Notes: a model not told the origin generated them from the sequence alone. Numbered from the stretch's first letter, positions 8,750-17,914 are shown. The stretch is DNA of 64,000 nucleotides from Verrucomicrobiaceae bacterium (GCA_027490195.1 JAIXYN010000011.1:1-64000), one strand, 5' to 3'. Program-made: numbers and translations.

Positions 8750-9278
8750 TTTCTCTCTTTTGTGGCCTGAACTCCGCCGCTGGCTGCCGGTTCAGGTCAC
8801 CGATGTCTGGATGATCGGCAGCGCTTCCGTGGCCGTCGTCAATCCCAACGTGCCCGCCGCCTTGCGCACCAGCAAGGACATTGATGTGATCCCTGTCGGC
8901 ACACCCGTATTGTATTTCGACTCTACCATCATGGAACGTGAGCTGGGTGAAGACAGCGACTTCTCCAGCCAGCATCGCTTCTTTGTAGATTATGTCAGTG
9001 ACAGCCTGCTGAAATGGACTCCACCCGGCTGGCAGCAGCGGGTGACGACACTTCAGCTCACCGCAGGGCTGCGCGGCCATTGCCTGGACCCGCACGACAT
9101 CGCCTACAACAAACTCTACGCCGGGCGTCCCAAGGACATCGTCTGGGTGCGGGGCCTGCTAGGCACCGGCATCATCACCTGGGCACGGCTGGAGGAGCTT
9201 CATGCGGCCAACCCCCTCGCTGCGGCGGATCGGGAAAAAGTGGAGAGCAGCATGGCACAAGTCCGGGCGCAAACCTGA
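8727..9278 (+). CDS. DUF6036-type nucleotidyltransferase-like protein
   Basis: A 183-residue cytosolic protein. WMIGSASVAVVNPNVPAALR followed by TSKDIDVIP resembles the nucleotidyltransferase-fold core (G[SG] followed by a DxD) of DUF6036/AbiEii-like proteins, with the acidic pair in KDIDVIP as likely metal ligands. The later LDPHDIAYNKLYAGRPKD is also typical (HD..KL..GRxKD). Proteins of this type are often found with a small upstream partner in toxin-antitoxin-like cassettes, as here. Activity is not known. The alternating overlap with the upstream gene indicates one transcript. Confidence 0.7.
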   Translation: MKELTQSDFSLLWPELRRWLPVQVTDVWMIGSASVAVVNPNVPAALRTSKDIDVIPVGTPVLYFDSTIMERELGEDSDFSSQHRFFVDYVSDSLLKWTPPGWQQRVTTLQLTAGLRGHCLDPHDIAYNKLYAGRPKDIVWVRGLLGTGIITWARLEELHAANPLAAADREKVESSMAQVRAQT

Positions 9279-9331
9279 GCGAGCAATCCTTGCGTCCGGC
9301 CCCGGTACGTGAAAAGCTGGCAACCCCACCC

Positions 9332-10270
9332 ATGACCCCCGCAAAAATCATCCTCGGCACCCGCGGCAGCGAGCTGGCCCTCACGCAGACAACCATGGTC
9401 GCTGCGGAGCTTAACGCTGCGCATCCGCAGCTCAGCGTCGAGCGCCAGATCATTCAGACCAGCGGTGACAAACGCCAGGACCTGCGCTTCTCCGAATTCA
9501 GCGACGTGGCGCAGGTGGACAAAGGCATCTTCATCAAGGAGCTCGAAATCGCGCTCGCAGACAGCCAGATCGACGCCGCCGTGCACAGCCTGAAGGACGT
9601 ACCGAGCGACCTCGCCGCCGGCTTCACCATCGCCGCCGTGCTTCCCCGTGCCGCTATTGAGGACGTCCTCGTCAGCGCGCACCCTTACACCCTCGAAACC
9701 CTGCCGCAGGGCGCACGCATCGGCACCAGCAGCGTGCGGCGCGCCGCGCAGTTGAAATTCCTGCGCCCGGATGTCCAGATCATCGAGATCCGTGGCAACG
9801 TGCCCACACGCGTGAAAAAAGTCATCGGTGAAAACGCGCTCGATGCCGTGCTCCTCGCAGCCGCCGGCCTGCAGCGCCTGGGCTTGATGAAGGATGAGAA
9901 AATCCAGATCGAAGGTATCCACCTCTGCGCACTGACGCTCGATCCTGTGAAGTTCCTCCCCGCTGCCGGGCAGGGAGCCATCGCCATTGAATGCCGCGCT
10001 GGAGATGAAGCGACCATTCAGGCCATCCGCGCGCTCAATGACGCCGACACAGAATACCGCATCACCGCCGAGCGCGAGTTTCTGAAAATCCTCGGCGCCG
10101 GTTGCCAGACTCCCGTGGGTGCCCACACCTGGATCAAAGACGGCCAGCTCCACATGGCCGTGCGCGTCTTCAACGAAGCTGATCTCGCGCTGCCACCCGT
10201 CGAACGCGAGGCCCAGCGCCCGGTGGAAGAAGCTGCGCAGCTTGCGGCGGATTTGGCGGGGATGCTGTGA
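9332..10270 (+). CDS. hemC: Hydroxymethylbilane synthase (porphobilinogen deaminase)
   Basis: Polymerises four porphobilinogen molecules to hydroxymethylbilane. The 312-residue length is typical. Motifs: IILGTRGSELALTQ at the start, TSGDKRQD, VHSLKDVPSDL with the catalytic Asp region, GTSSVRRAAQL, and LGAGCQTPVGAH, whose Cys carries the dipyrromethane cofactor. An open frame extends upstream to 9014, but homology starts at the ATG at 9332, so that start is chosen. It completes the tetrapyrrole group with hemA. Confidence 0.95.
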   Translation: MTPAKIILGTRGSELALTQTTMVAAELNAAHPQLSVERQIIQTSGDKRQDLRFSEFSDVAQVDKGIFIKELEIALADSQIDAAVHSLKDVPSDLAAGFTIAAVLPRAAIEDVLVSAHPYTLETLPQGARIGTSSVRRAAQLKFLRPDVQIIEIRGNVPTRVKKVIGENALDAVLLAAAGLQRLGLMKDEKIQIEGIHLCALTLDPVKFLPAAGQGAIAIECRAGDEATIQAIRALNDADTEYRITAEREFLKILGAGCQTPVGAHTWIKDGQLHMAVRVFNEADLALPPVEREAQRPVEEAAQLAADLAGML

Positions 10271-10342
10271 GTGTTTGAGCCCCGGAGTTGCGGTTGCAAT
10301 GCGCTGCCGTTTTTGCGACGGCCATCATGGCGGTGGGTATCA

Positions 10343-11578
10343 TCATTGATGCGGGGTCTGGCGCAAGAAAGAGGAAGATGAGCGCATGGTCTTGAGACTG
10401 CTAAAAGGCCCGGTCTTCCCACCCGCCATGGTCGCCGTCATTTGACGACGTAACGGAGGAAGGCGCTGGATGATGGGAAACACAAGATCACGCAGCCAGC
10501 CGAGAGGGAGGAGGTCGGACTGGAAAAAGGGCGTGGTCCAGCGGGTGGCAAACTGGTAGAAACGCAGGTGACGGCGCCGGGTGCGAGAGTAATGAGCGAG
10601 GGCTTCTGAAAGCGAATGTGAAGCTAGAGATTGCGCGAGTACAGCGGCATCCATAAGCGCGAGGTTCACGCCCTGCCCGAGCTGGGGGCTTAATGCATGA
10701 GCGGCATCGCCGAGGATGGCAACGCGGTCGCCGTGCCAGTGGTGCATGCGGACGTCGTGATAGGCGGCGGTAGCAACTTGGTGATGGGAGTCGATTTGCG
10801 CGAGGAAGCTTTCGGCCTGTGGCGCGAGGGCGAGAATGTCGCGCTTCCAATCTGCCAGCGGGGTCTGCCGCCAGCGTTCAATGTGATCGAGGCGAATGCT
10901 CCAGAACAGGCTGAGCAGATCGTTCTGCGTACCAGTGGGGAGAAAGCCGGTGAGTTCGCGGGTGGAGCCGACGCATTGCCACAGCACCTGCGGATCAAAC
11001 TCCGGCGTGCGCTGGCCAATGAACCACAGCGCGCCCCAGGGATAACGGCTGACGCGTGCGGGCAAACCGCTTTGATCCCGCAGCGTGGAATGCGCGCCGT
11101 CGCAGATCAGCAGAAGGTCATAGGGTCCATGTGTGGTGCCGTTGGCGTCGCGCAGTGAAGGACGCTGCGTGGCATCTCGGGTGAGCTTGGCGATGTGGGT
11201 GTTCCAGAGGATCTCTGCGCCAGCGCACTGGGCGGCATCGAGCAATAGGTCCAGCAAGGTAGCGCGATGGGTGCCTGCGCCGAAGAGGCCGCTGCCGAGT
11301 TCTGAGTAAGGCAGGTGCAGCAGCACACGGCCGGACTTCGTGCGGCAGTACAGTTTTGAAATCGTGGCGATGTGCGGCCTCAGAGCTTCCGCGAGACCGA
11401 GCTCATGCAGCACGGCCATGCCGGTGGGTTGCAGCATGAAGCCCGCGCCCACGGGAAGCTTCTGTGGGGCGCGTTCGAAAAGCGTCACCGCATGGCCCGC
11501 CCGGGCGAGGAAGATCGCCGCTGCGGGTCCGGCTGTGCCGGAGCCGACGATGGCGATGCGCAAGGGTGACTGTGGCAT
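10343..11578 (-). CDS. FAD-dependent monooxygenase (UbiH/salicylate hydroxylase-like)
   Basis: A 411-residue flavoprotein. The N-terminal Rossmann motif IAIVGSGTAGPAAAIFLARAG binds the ADP part of FAD, and GDAAHALSPQLGQGVNLAL is the second FAD motif of group A aromatic hydroxylases. It presumably hydroxylates an aromatic or quinone-like substrate with NAD(P)H and O2; the substrate cannot be deduced. The ATG at 11578 lies four bases after the stop of the esterase gene, so the two are likely cotranscribed. The open frame continues upstream to 11659, but those residues are an out-of-frame overlap with the esterase end. It converges with hemC. Confidence 0.85.
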   Translation of the reverse strand: MPQSPLRIAIVGSGTAGPAAAIFLARAGHAVTLFERAPQKLPVGAGFMLQPTGMAVLHELGLAEALRPHIATISKLYCRTKSGRVLLHLPYSELGSGLFGAGTHRATLLDLLLDAAQCAGAEILWNTHIAKLTRDATQRPSLRDANGTTHGPYDLLLICDGAHSTLRDQSGLPARVSRYPWGALWFIGQRTPEFDPQVLWQCVGSTRELTGFLPTGTQNDLLSLFWSIRLDHIERWRQTPLADWKRDILALAPQAESFLAQIDSHHQVATAAYHDVRMHHWHGDRVAILGDAAHALSPQLGQGVNLALMDAAVLAQSLASHSLSEALAHYSRTRRRHLRFYQFATRWTTPFFQSDLLPLGWLRDLVFPIIQRLPPLRRQMTATMAGGKTGPFSSLKTMRSSSSFLRQTPHQ

Positions 11579-11582
11579 ACAA

Positions 11583-12677
11583 TTACCGAAACAGCTTAGG
11601 CGCGAAATCCGTGAGGTAGTTGCGCCACACCGGCCATGAGTGGTCGCCCGGCGTCTCATGCCATTCGTAGTTCACGCCGCTGGCCTTCAGTTTGGCGATG
11701 AGCTGGTTGTTGCGCTCAAGGAGGAAATCTTTTTCTCCGCAGGCAATCCACAGCAGTTTCAGTTTGGCATTGGTGCCGGTGGCGTCATCCAGCGCGGGCT
11801 TGATTTCGTTTTCATCCACCGCACCGCTGAAGGAGCCGATCCAGGCGAAGCGGTCCAGGTTCGTCATGCCGATGCTGAGGGCCTGCCAGCCGCCCATGCT
11901 GAGTCCGGCGATGGCGCGCTGAGCGCGGTCTGGTGAGACGCGATAATGGCTTTCGACGAGCGGGATGGCATCTTGGAAGAGTTCGTTCTTGAAGGCTGCG
12001 AGGGAGAGGGCGCGGCGGTCCGCCATGTCACGAGGAATCTGGCCGAGGGGATGGCCATCAATCATGAGGACAACCATCGGCTGCGCTTTGCCGGCGGCGA
12101 TGAGGTTGTCGAGAATCCAGTGCGCCTTGCCATGTGCCACCCACGTTTCGTGGCGGTCGCCGGAGCCGTGCTGCAGGACGAGGAGCGGGTAGTCTTTCTG
12201 CTTTCCTGCTTCATAGCCGGGCGGGGTGTACACCCAGGCGCTGCGCTGTTTGCTCAGCGCCTTGGAGAGGTAAGTGTGCTGGTGTACGGTGCCGTGTGGC
12301 ACGTCCTGGAAGTCCCAGGGATTCGGCGGCGTGCCGGGAATGTGCAGGATGCTGGCGCTGGGATTGCGCTGCGGCTTGAGCGCCGGATTGACGGGGTCGA
12401 TCATCGTTAGGCCATCGATGACCAAGCTGTACTCCCACACGCCGGCGGGGACGTTTGGTAAGGTGAGACTCCACAGACCCTCAGCGTCTTTCGTCAGCTC
12501 GACGGGTTCTTTGTTCCACTGGCCGCGCAGGGCCACACTTTGAGATTTGGGAGCCTTCAAGCGGAAGGTGACGCTGTGGTCATCCTGGACATCCGGTGAA
12601 ATGATCGGTCCGCCTTTCTGTGCAAAGGCGGAGCAGGTGGAGGCAAAAACAAAAGCGAGGCTGAGGAGGTGCTTCAT
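11583..12677 (-). CDS. Secreted CE1/Esterase-D-like esterase with N-terminal CBM48-like domain
   Basis: A 364-residue exported protein. The signal peptide ends near SAFA-QKGG (residue about 19). Residues about 30-115 resemble the early-set/CBM48-like domain of such esterases (VTFRLKAPKSQSVALRGQW). The alpha/beta-hydrolase domain follows, with nucleophile Ser in GLSMGGWQAL and a probable catalytic His in TPGDHSWPVWR. Family members include feruloyl esterases and enterochelin-esterase-like enzymes that act on plant or algal polysaccharide esters. The start at 12677 is chosen because it gives a clean signal peptide; the frame runs open to 12752. It probably heads a two-gene transcript with the FAD monooxygenase. 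Confidence 0.85.
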   Translation of the reverse strand: MKHLLSLAFVFASTCSAFAQKGGPIISPDVQDDHSVTFRLKAPKSQSVALRGQWNKEPVELTKDAEGLWSLTLPNVPAGVWEYSLVIDGLTMIDPVNPALKPQRNPSASILHIPGTPPNPWDFQDVPHGTVHQHTYLSKALSKQRSAWVYTPPGYEAGKQKDYPLLVLQHGSGDRHETWVAHGKAHWILDNLIAAGKAQPMVVLMIDGHPLGQIPRDMADRRALSLAAFKNELFQDAIPLVESHYRVSPDRAQRAIAGLSMGGWQALSIGMTNLDRFAWIGSFSGAVDENEIKPALDDATGTNAKLKLLWIACGEKDFLLERNNQLIAKLKASGVNYEWHETPGDHSWPVWRNYLTDFAPKLFR

Positions 12678-12786
12678 GGTGGAGTGATGCTGGCATGGAC
12701 GGCACAGGATGGGAAGAGAGAATCCAATGAGCAGGGCTACTGCGGACCGCACTTTTTTGAATAGCTCCTAGGAAGCAGCGGGCTAG

Positions 12787-12843
12787 CGTCCAAGCTTTGG
12801 TGGTTACCACGGCGGCGGCGGCCATGGTGGCCATTACCACTAT
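12787..12843 (+). pseudogene. Possible remnant of a Gly/His-rich small protein
   Basis: In the plus-strand frame directly after a TAG codon, this stretch encodes RPSFGGYHGGGG then HGGHYHY. This bias (Gly, His, Tyr) is typical of small secreted Gly/His-rich proteins and is not expected by chance. No start codon is present upstream in frame, and the open frame runs on into unrelated sequence to 12996. It may be a decayed relative of the glycine-rich lipoprotein at 13031. The rest of the 12678-13030 gap holds a hairpin and no other gene I can support. Confidence 0.3.
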
Positions 12844-12896
12844 ATGAAGACTCACATCGGGCGGCTGGCCCATGCAGGTGCTGAAACTTTAACTCG

Positions 12897-12918
12897 CAGC
12901 GCCCTTCTGTGGGCGCTG
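12897..12918 (+). terminator. GC-rich hairpin, possible terminator
   Basis: CAGCGCCC-TTCTGT-GGGCGCTG is a perfect eight-base-pair stem with a six-base loop, followed by TTCGTTGATTCTTTT on the plus strand. The T-rich tail is interrupted, so termination is uncertain. It would serve the decayed plus-strand remnant, or shield the small lipoprotein gene from upstream transcription. Confidence 0.4.
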
Positions 12919-13030
12919 TTCGTTGATTCTTTTACCGACCTGAGTCCGTCATTCCAGACTTCGCCAGAAACGGTGGAGGACCGATGGTCTGAATAGACCC
13001 GAGACGGGTGCGTCCAAACGATTGAAAAAA

Positions 13031-13234
13031 ATGAAAACAAAATTCCTCGTTCTCTTCACGGCAATCCTCACGCTTAGTTCAGTAAGTTCATGCATCGTGC
13101 CCTATGATAGCGGCAGGTCTTACCGCCGTCCTTCCCATCACAGCAGCTACGGCCACCACCGTCGAGGCAGTGTCGGGGGTTACCGTGGCGGTGGCAATGG
13201 TGGGGGCTTTGGCGGCAGCTTTGGCGGCTTTTAG
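13031..13234 (+). CDS. Small glycine-rich lipoprotein
   Basis: A 67-residue exported protein. The first 20 residues form a lipoprotein signal with lipobox-like VSSC. The mature part is basic and aromatic (SYRRPSHHSSYGHHRR) and ends in a Gly-rich tail (GGNGGGFGGSFGGF). It is too short and simple for a function call; such proteins are common in the Verrucomicrobia envelope. The start could also be a TTG at 13022, but the ATG at 13031 with a normal Lys-rich n-region is preferred. Confidence 0.65.
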   Translation: MKTKFLVLFTAILTLSSVSSCIVPYDSGRSYRRPSHHSSYGHHRRGSVGGYRGGGNGGGFGGSFGGF

Positions 13235-13310
13235 CAGGCATCGCCGAGACGTCTCTTGGTCCAGTTGCCCAGCAACTGGGCAACTTTGACTCGCGAACGA
13301 TCGCTCTGCA

Positions 13311-14780
13311 TCAAGTCCCGCAAAAAGTCTGATACGCACCGGGAGCAAGCCCTGATGGAGTGCTATATTCAAGTGGCACCTCGCTGGCGTCATATGGCTT
13401 TGACAGCACCGCCAGCAAACGCTGCATGACGCTTAAATCGCCGCTCTCCGCCGCTGCCGCGAGCGCCTCCTCGACCTTGTGATTGCGCGGAATCACGGCC
13501 GGATTGTGTGCACGCATGCGCTGCTGTACTTCGTCCACCGAGTGCGGCTGCCGCTTCAGCCGGGCCTGCCACTGCGCGTGCCAAGCCGTGAAGGCAGGAT
13601 CATCGCACAACATTGAATTACTCGTAGTGCCCAGGCTGCGAAAAGTGTTGGTGAAATCGGCCTTGTGCTCATGCATCCAGATCAGCAGGCTTTCGATCAA
13701 GGCGCGGTCTTCGGCTTCCTCGGTAAAGAGCCCCAGCTTGGCCCGCATGCCAGAGAGCCAGTAGCCTTCAAACGTCGTCTTAAAGTTCTCGATCGCCTTG
13801 TTGGCGATCTCCACGGCCTGCTTTTCATCGACGTGCAGCAGCGGCAGCAGGGCCTCCGCGAGACGGGCGAGATTCCACTGCGCGATCTTCGGCTGGTTGC
13901 CGTAGGCGTAGCGGCCCTGGCGGTCGATGGAGCTGAACACGGTGGCCGGATCAAAGGCATCCATGAAGGCGCAAGGGCCATAGTCGATGGTCTCGCCGCT
14001 GAGCGCCACGTTGTCGGTGTTCATGACGCCATGGATGAAGCCGACGCACTGCCATTGGGCGATGAGCCGTGCTTGGCGTTCCATGACGGCTTCGAGCAGC
14101 GCGAGGTAGGAAGTTGCCGCCGTGGCGAGTTCGGGATAATGGCGCTGCAGGGTGTAATCGGCGAGGGCTTGCAGCGCTGGCTTGTCTCCATGCGCCGCCG
14201 CCCATTCAAAGGTGCCTACACGAATGTGACTGGCGGCGATGCGCGTGAGCACGGCACCCGGCTGCGACTCCTGGCGGAAGACTTTTTCACCCGTCGTCAC
14301 CACCGCGAGGCTGCGGGTGGTTGGAATGCCAAGGGCGTGCATGGCCTCGCTGATAATGTATTCGCGCAGCATGGGTCCCAGTGCCGCACGGCCGTCCCCA
14401 CGCCTTGAAAAGGGTGTGGGGCCCGAGCCTTTGAGCTGGACATCGTAGCGCTCTCCCGTGGGAGTGATTTGCTCTCCCAGCAGGATGGCGCGGCCATCGC
14501 CGAGGCCGGTGAAATGGCCGTACTGGTGGCCTGCGTAGGCTTGGGCCAAAGGCGAGGCGCCATCGGGCAGTTCATTGCCGGCAAAGATGGCGGGCTGCTC
14601 TGCCAAGGCGGGGCCATTCAATCCCAGCGACTGGGCCAGCGCGTGATTGAATACCACCATGCGCGGCTCCTTTACCGGCGTGGGTTCCAGATGCTCGTGG
14701 AGCATCGCCGGCAGGCGGGCATAGGAGTGGTCCAGGTTCCAGCCGGATGGGCTTGGGGTGATGGGGGCAGTCGCAGACAT
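13311..14780 (-). CDS. selO: SelO (YdiU/UPF0061) protein adenylyltransferase
   Basis: A pseudokinase-fold enzyme that transfers AMP from ATP to protein Ser/Thr/Tyr residues, linked to redox regulation in other bacteria. The 489-residue length is normal. Conserved segments: [17 protein letters not shown] near residue 90, [27 protein letters not shown] (the metal-binding Asn/Asp), and [12 protein letters not shown]. The protein ends YQTFCGT, keeping the C-terminal Cys near the end that in some homologues is selenocysteine. ATG at 14780 is taken as the start; ATG at 14795 would add five residues. Confidence 0.93.
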   Translation of the reverse strand: MSATAPITPSPSGWNLDHSYARLPAMLHEHLEPTPVKEPRMVVFNHALAQSLGLNGPALAEQPAIFAGNELPDGASPLAQAYAGHQYGHFTGLGDGRAILLGEQITPTGERYDVQLKGSGPTPFSRRGDGRAALGPMLREYIISEAMHALGIPTTRSLAVVTTGEKVFRQESQPGAVLTRIAASHIRVGTFEWAAAHGDKPALQALADYTLQRHYPELATAATSYLALLEAVMERQARLIAQWQCVGFIHGVMNTDNVALSGETIDYGPCAFMDAFDPATVFSSIDRQGRYAYGNQPKIAQWNLARLAEALLPLLHVDEKQAVEIANKAIENFKTTFEGYWLSGMRAKLGLFTEEAEDRALIESLLIWMHEHKADFTNTFRSLGTTSNSMLCDDPAFTAWHAQWQARLKRQPHSVDEVQQRMRAHNPAVIPRNHKVEEALAAAAESGDLSVMQRLLAVLSKPYDASEVPLEYSTPSGLAPGAYQTFCGT

Positions 14781-14865
14781 GTGTGCCGCTTTCATGCGCC
14801 AACTCAGGCGGCAAGTCCAATGTTCATGGCGCGACGGCGACCGCGTGCGCTTTGCGTTTTGGAGT

Positions 14866-14971
14866 GCGCCGGGCCTCCGGCGCTTTTCGCATGCCCATAG
14901 TCACGCGCAAAGCTCCAGAGGACTGGAGCATTGATTCGCTCCGCTCACCCCTTCGGGGCAGCCTACGGCTG
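14866..14971. repeat. Chain of four short perfect hairpins in the selO-mnmM gap
   Basis: Within 106 bases are four consecutive perfect inverted repeats: GCGCCGG-GCCT-CCGGCGC (14866-14883), GCTCCAG-AGGA-CTGGAGC (spanning 14912-14929, arms meeting over a short loop), CCCC-TTC-GGGG (14948-14958) and CAGCC-TAC-GGCTG (14959-14971). The stretch lies in a divergent gap (14781-15085) that has no gene I can support. It could be a dispersed REP-like element or a structured RNA. Confidence 0.55.
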
Positions 14972-15085
14972 TCTATCTCCGCTGCGCTCCGGTTCCAAAA
15001 CGCTCTCGCGCTGTAAGCGGATTGCATTCGCATTCCATGCTAGGTGCAAACTCTCGATTTCTGCTCCAATGAATGCGGCTGATCC

Positions 15086-15691
15086 ATGACGACACCTTCA
15101 CTCAAACCCCATCTCGCCAGCCCGAATGGCGGCCTTCCCTCCTCCGTGCTGTGGGCGCAGCTGATGCTGAAGGACCGGCTGCGGCCGGGCGACATCGCGG
15201 TGGATGCGACGATGGGCAACGGGCATGACACCTTGTTTCTGACGCAGTGCGTGAGCCCCGGCGGGCATGTGTATGCCTTTGATGTGCAGGCTACCGCCTT
15301 GGTCGAAACAGCGAAACGGGTACCAGCGGAGATGACGACCTTGATCCACTCCGGGCACGAAACCATGCGCGAGCACGTGCCGGTGGAGCAGCATGGGAAG
15401 ATCAGCGCGATCATGTTTAACCTCGGCTACCTGCCTGGCACGGACAAGACTCTCATCACGCAGACGGCAACCACAATGATCGCGGTGCAGGCGGCGCTGG
15501 AGCTGCTGAGGCCGGGCGGGCTGCTCACCATCGCCGTGTATCCTGGCCACGAAGGCGGTGCGGAAGAGGGGCGCAGCATCGCAGTCTGGGCGGCGGCGCT
15601 GGAATCCCGGCGCTACGAGGTGCAGCACCTGCGGCCGATCAATCGTGCGGCAGCGCCGCCTGAGCTCTGGGTGGTTTGGAAGCGGGGGTGA
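15086..15691 (+). CDS. MnmM/YtqB-family class I SAM methyltransferase
   Basis: A 201-residue cytosolic methyltransferase of the YtqB/MnmM family (PF06962). The SAM-binding motif I is VDATMGNGHDTLFL, and the family signature MFNLGYLPGTDKTL lies near residue 110. Characterised members methylate the wobble mnm5s2U/nm5s2U position of tRNA; this would be the likely role, by homology. It starts with an ATG 13 bases after a suitable purine-poor leader; no alternative start gives a better N-terminus. It is flanked on both sides by intergenic hairpin elements. Confidence 0.85.
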   Translation: MTTPSLKPHLASPNGGLPSSVLWAQLMLKDRLRPGDIAVDATMGNGHDTLFLTQCVSPGGHVYAFDVQATALVETAKRVPAEMTTLIHSGHETMREHVPVEQHGKISAIMFNLGYLPGTDKTLITQTATTMIAVQAALELLRPGGLLTIAVYPGHEGGAEEGRSIAVWAAALESRRYEVQHLRPINRAAAPPELWVVWKRG

Positions 15692-15814
15692 TGAAGTGAG
15701 GCACGAAGTCTCGCATATAGCAGCGCGTAAAACTCATTTCCGATTAGCAGGTTGTTTCTTGCTCGAAAATCATGGGCTTCGACGGCAGCTGGCTGAGGAC
15801 ATCCAGCCCTACCA

Positions 15815-15897
15815 GCGCTGGGCATGCGAACGCCCAGCGCGAAGCAGGGCGGCTTGTCCTCAAGCCACAGATGAGCGTCTCAACGCTCGGTTTGTGG
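15815..15897. repeat. Three adjacent hairpins in the gap after the MnmM-like gene
   Basis: GCGCTGGGC-(8)-GCCCAGCGC (15815-15840), GGCTTG-TCCT-CAAGCC (15851-15866), and GAGCGT-CTCA-ACGCTC (15873-15888), the last extended by outer CCACA/TGTGG arms (15865-15897). All stems are perfect. The gap 15692-16064 contains no gene I can support. This may be a dispersed palindromic repeat. Confidence 0.55.
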
Positions 15898-16064
15898 GGA
15901 TTTGGGAGAGCCGGGGAGATTGCATGGGCGCTGGTCGACAGGCAGGAGTGCCTATCGTACTTTTGACAGAAGAGAAATGCAGATACGTTTGTGTGCCATG
16001 GGCAATCCTTCCCCCTGAGGTACTTGCAGAAACCCGCATCTCCGCCTAGCTGAGGGCCGCACGC

Positions 16065-17012
16065 ATGGCCAACCTCACCTACCTCAGCATTCTCTCCGAG
16101 GCCGTGCCGGTCTATCTGACGATGGCCGCTGGGGCGCTGGCCCGCAAGACTGGGCTGCTGAGAGTGGAGGCGGATGTGAGCCTGATGAAGCTCTCCGTCA
16201 TGATGCTCACGCCGGCGCTGATCATCGAGCGCGTGGTGGGAAATCCCGCCGTGATGAGCCTGCCGCCAGTGCTGATTGCCACCGGGCTGGGCTATGGACT
16301 CGTCGCGCTCGGCATCGCGCTCACGTATTTCTTGGCACCGCTGATCGGCCTGAAGAAAGGCGAGGGACGCCGCACCTTCAGCGTGGCATGCGGGCTGCAA
16401 AATTATGGGTTTGTGGCCATCCCCATCGTCACCGCCCTGTTTCCAGACAAAGGCACGCTGGGGGTGCTCTTTACCTTCACTCTCGGTGTGGAACTGGCCT
16501 GCTGGACAGCAGGTGTGGGGCTACTCACGGGCTTGAACAAGGCACCTTGGCGGCTTGCGCTGAATGCACCCGTGATCACCATTTTGATCTCGTTGGTGCT
16601 GAACTTCACCGGCCTGCATGCCCATGTGCCGCAGATCGCGCACAAAACCTTCACCATGCTCGGTGCCTGCGCCGTGCCGCTAGCCGTGCTGCTCATCGGT
16701 GCCTCCATCGCGGATCTTTGGGGTCAGGATGCCATGCAGTGGAAGGTGGCGGTCGTCAGTCCGATCCTGCGCTTGGGCATCATCCCCATCGCCTTTCTCG
16801 CGGTGGCCTGTTACCTTCCGATCAGCCAGGAATTGAAGCGTGTCATTGTCGTGCAGGGCGCGATGCCTTCCGCCGTGTTTAACATCATGATCGCGCGGCT
16901 TTACGGCGGACATGCCTCCACTGCCGTGCAGGTGGTGATGGCCACCACGCTCGTGAGCTGCGTCACCACGCCTCTTGTCATTGCGTGGGGGCTGAAACTG
17001 GTCGGCGTATGA
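16065..17012 (+). CDS. AEC-family (auxin efflux carrier) transporter
   Basis: A 315-residue integral membrane protein with about ten hydrophobic helices in two inverted halves, typical of AEC (PF03547) carriers. The N-terminal half begins VPVYLTMAAGALARKTGLL; the central CGLQNYGFVAIPIV holds the conserved Asn-containing break of helix 4/5. Bacterial members export or import small organic anions such as malate or malonate; the substrate here is unknown. It overlaps the next transporter gene by four bases (ATGA), so the two are coupled. Confidence 0.87.
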   Translation: MANLTYLSILSEAVPVYLTMAAGALARKTGLLRVEADVSLMKLSVMMLTPALIIERVVGNPAVMSLPPVLIATGLGYGLVALGIALTYFLAPLIGLKKGEGRRTFSVACGLQNYGFVAIPIVTALFPDKGTLGVLFTFTLGVELACWTAGVGLLTGLNKAPWRLALNAPVITILISLVLNFTGLHAHVPQIAHKTFTMLGACAVPLAVLLIGASIADLWGQDAMQWKVAVVSPILRLGIIPIAFLAVACYLPISQELKRVIVVQGAMPSAVFNIMIARLYGGHASTAVQVVMATTLVSCVTTPLVIAWGLKLVGV

Positions 17013-17914
17013 ATCTGCCCTGGTATCTGCTCTTCCCCCTCGTTGGAGCCATCGGCTATGCGATCGCATCGTTACTGCTAAAAAAAGCGCTCACGGAAGG
17101 AGCGCAGCCAATGGCGTGCTTTCACATCAACAACTGGACCAGCACGCTTGCCTTTTTGCCGCTCGCTTTCTTTGAAACGCAGCCCGTCAACTGGCACGAC
17201 TGGTACCTCCCGGTCGGGCTCGGCACGCTGTTTTTCGTCGGCGGCTGGTTCACTTTCATTGCCATGCAGCGCGGGGATGTGTCGCTCGTCACCCCGGTGC
17301 TGGGGTCCAAGGTCGTGTTTGTCGCGCTGGGTGCCTGCCTGTTCATCACGGACAGCATGAAGCCGCTGATGTGGGTGGCAGCCATCATCACCACGGGCGG
17401 CATCTTCCTCATGAGCGCCACCGATTTCAAAACGCCGAAAGGCGCGCGGCTCGCGGGTCCGGTGGTCATGGCACTTATCAGCGCTGCACTCTACGCCTTC
17501 GCCGATGTGTTCCTGCAAAAATGGGCACCCTCATTTGGCCCGAAGACCTTTCTGGCGATCCTGTCCGGCACCACCGGCGTGCTGTCACTCCTCTCGATGA
17601 CGCTGCTGCCCAAACGCCCGCCGATTCCATGGAATCGCGCTACGCAGTGGTCCATCGGTGGCAGCACCTTGATCGCCGCGCAATCGATGACCTTGGGTCT
17701 TTCGCTCGCGTATTTCAATGATGCCGTCGGCGTGAACGTTGTGTACGCCACGCGTGGCATGTGGAGCCTCGCCGTCGTGGCGCTGCTGGGTCCGCTGTTG
17801 GGCAACCACGAACGCCACGAGTCCGGCAAAGCCTACGGTATCCGCATCGTCGCCGCGCTGCTGCTCATGGCTGGTGTGATCTGCGCGGTCATATCGCGCA
17901 TGCAGACCAAGTAA
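17009..17914 (+). CDS. EamA/DMT-family transporter
   Basis: A 301-residue protein with ten predicted membrane helices in two EamA-like repeats (first ending near FLMSATDF, second from GPVVMALISAALYAFADVFL). Members of this drug/metabolite superfamily move amino acids, nucleotides or sugars, so no substrate is assigned. The ATG at 17009 overlaps the AEC stop codon; an upstream ATG at 16985 lies inside the AEC gene and is less likely. The gap to 18076 shows no gene. Confidence 0.85.
   Translation: MNLPWYLLFPLVGAIGYAIASLLLKKALTEGAQPMACFHINNWTSTLAFLPLAFFETQPVNWHDWYLPVGLGTLFFVGGWFTFIAMQRGDVSLVTPVLGSKVVFVALGACLFITDSMKPLMWVAAIITTGGIFLMSATDFKTPKGARLAGPVVMALISAALYAFADVFLQKWAPSFGPKTFLAILSGTTGVLSLLSMTLLPKRPPIPWNRATQWSIGGSTLIAAQSMTLGLSLAYFNDAVGVNVVYATRGMWSLAVVALLGPLLGNHERHESGKAYGIRIVAALLLMAGVICAVISRMQTK

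Noticed and set aside
15692..16064. Small genes in the gap before the AEC transporter
   Set aside because: Open frames here have no start context or family features, and the sequence is dominated by hairpins.
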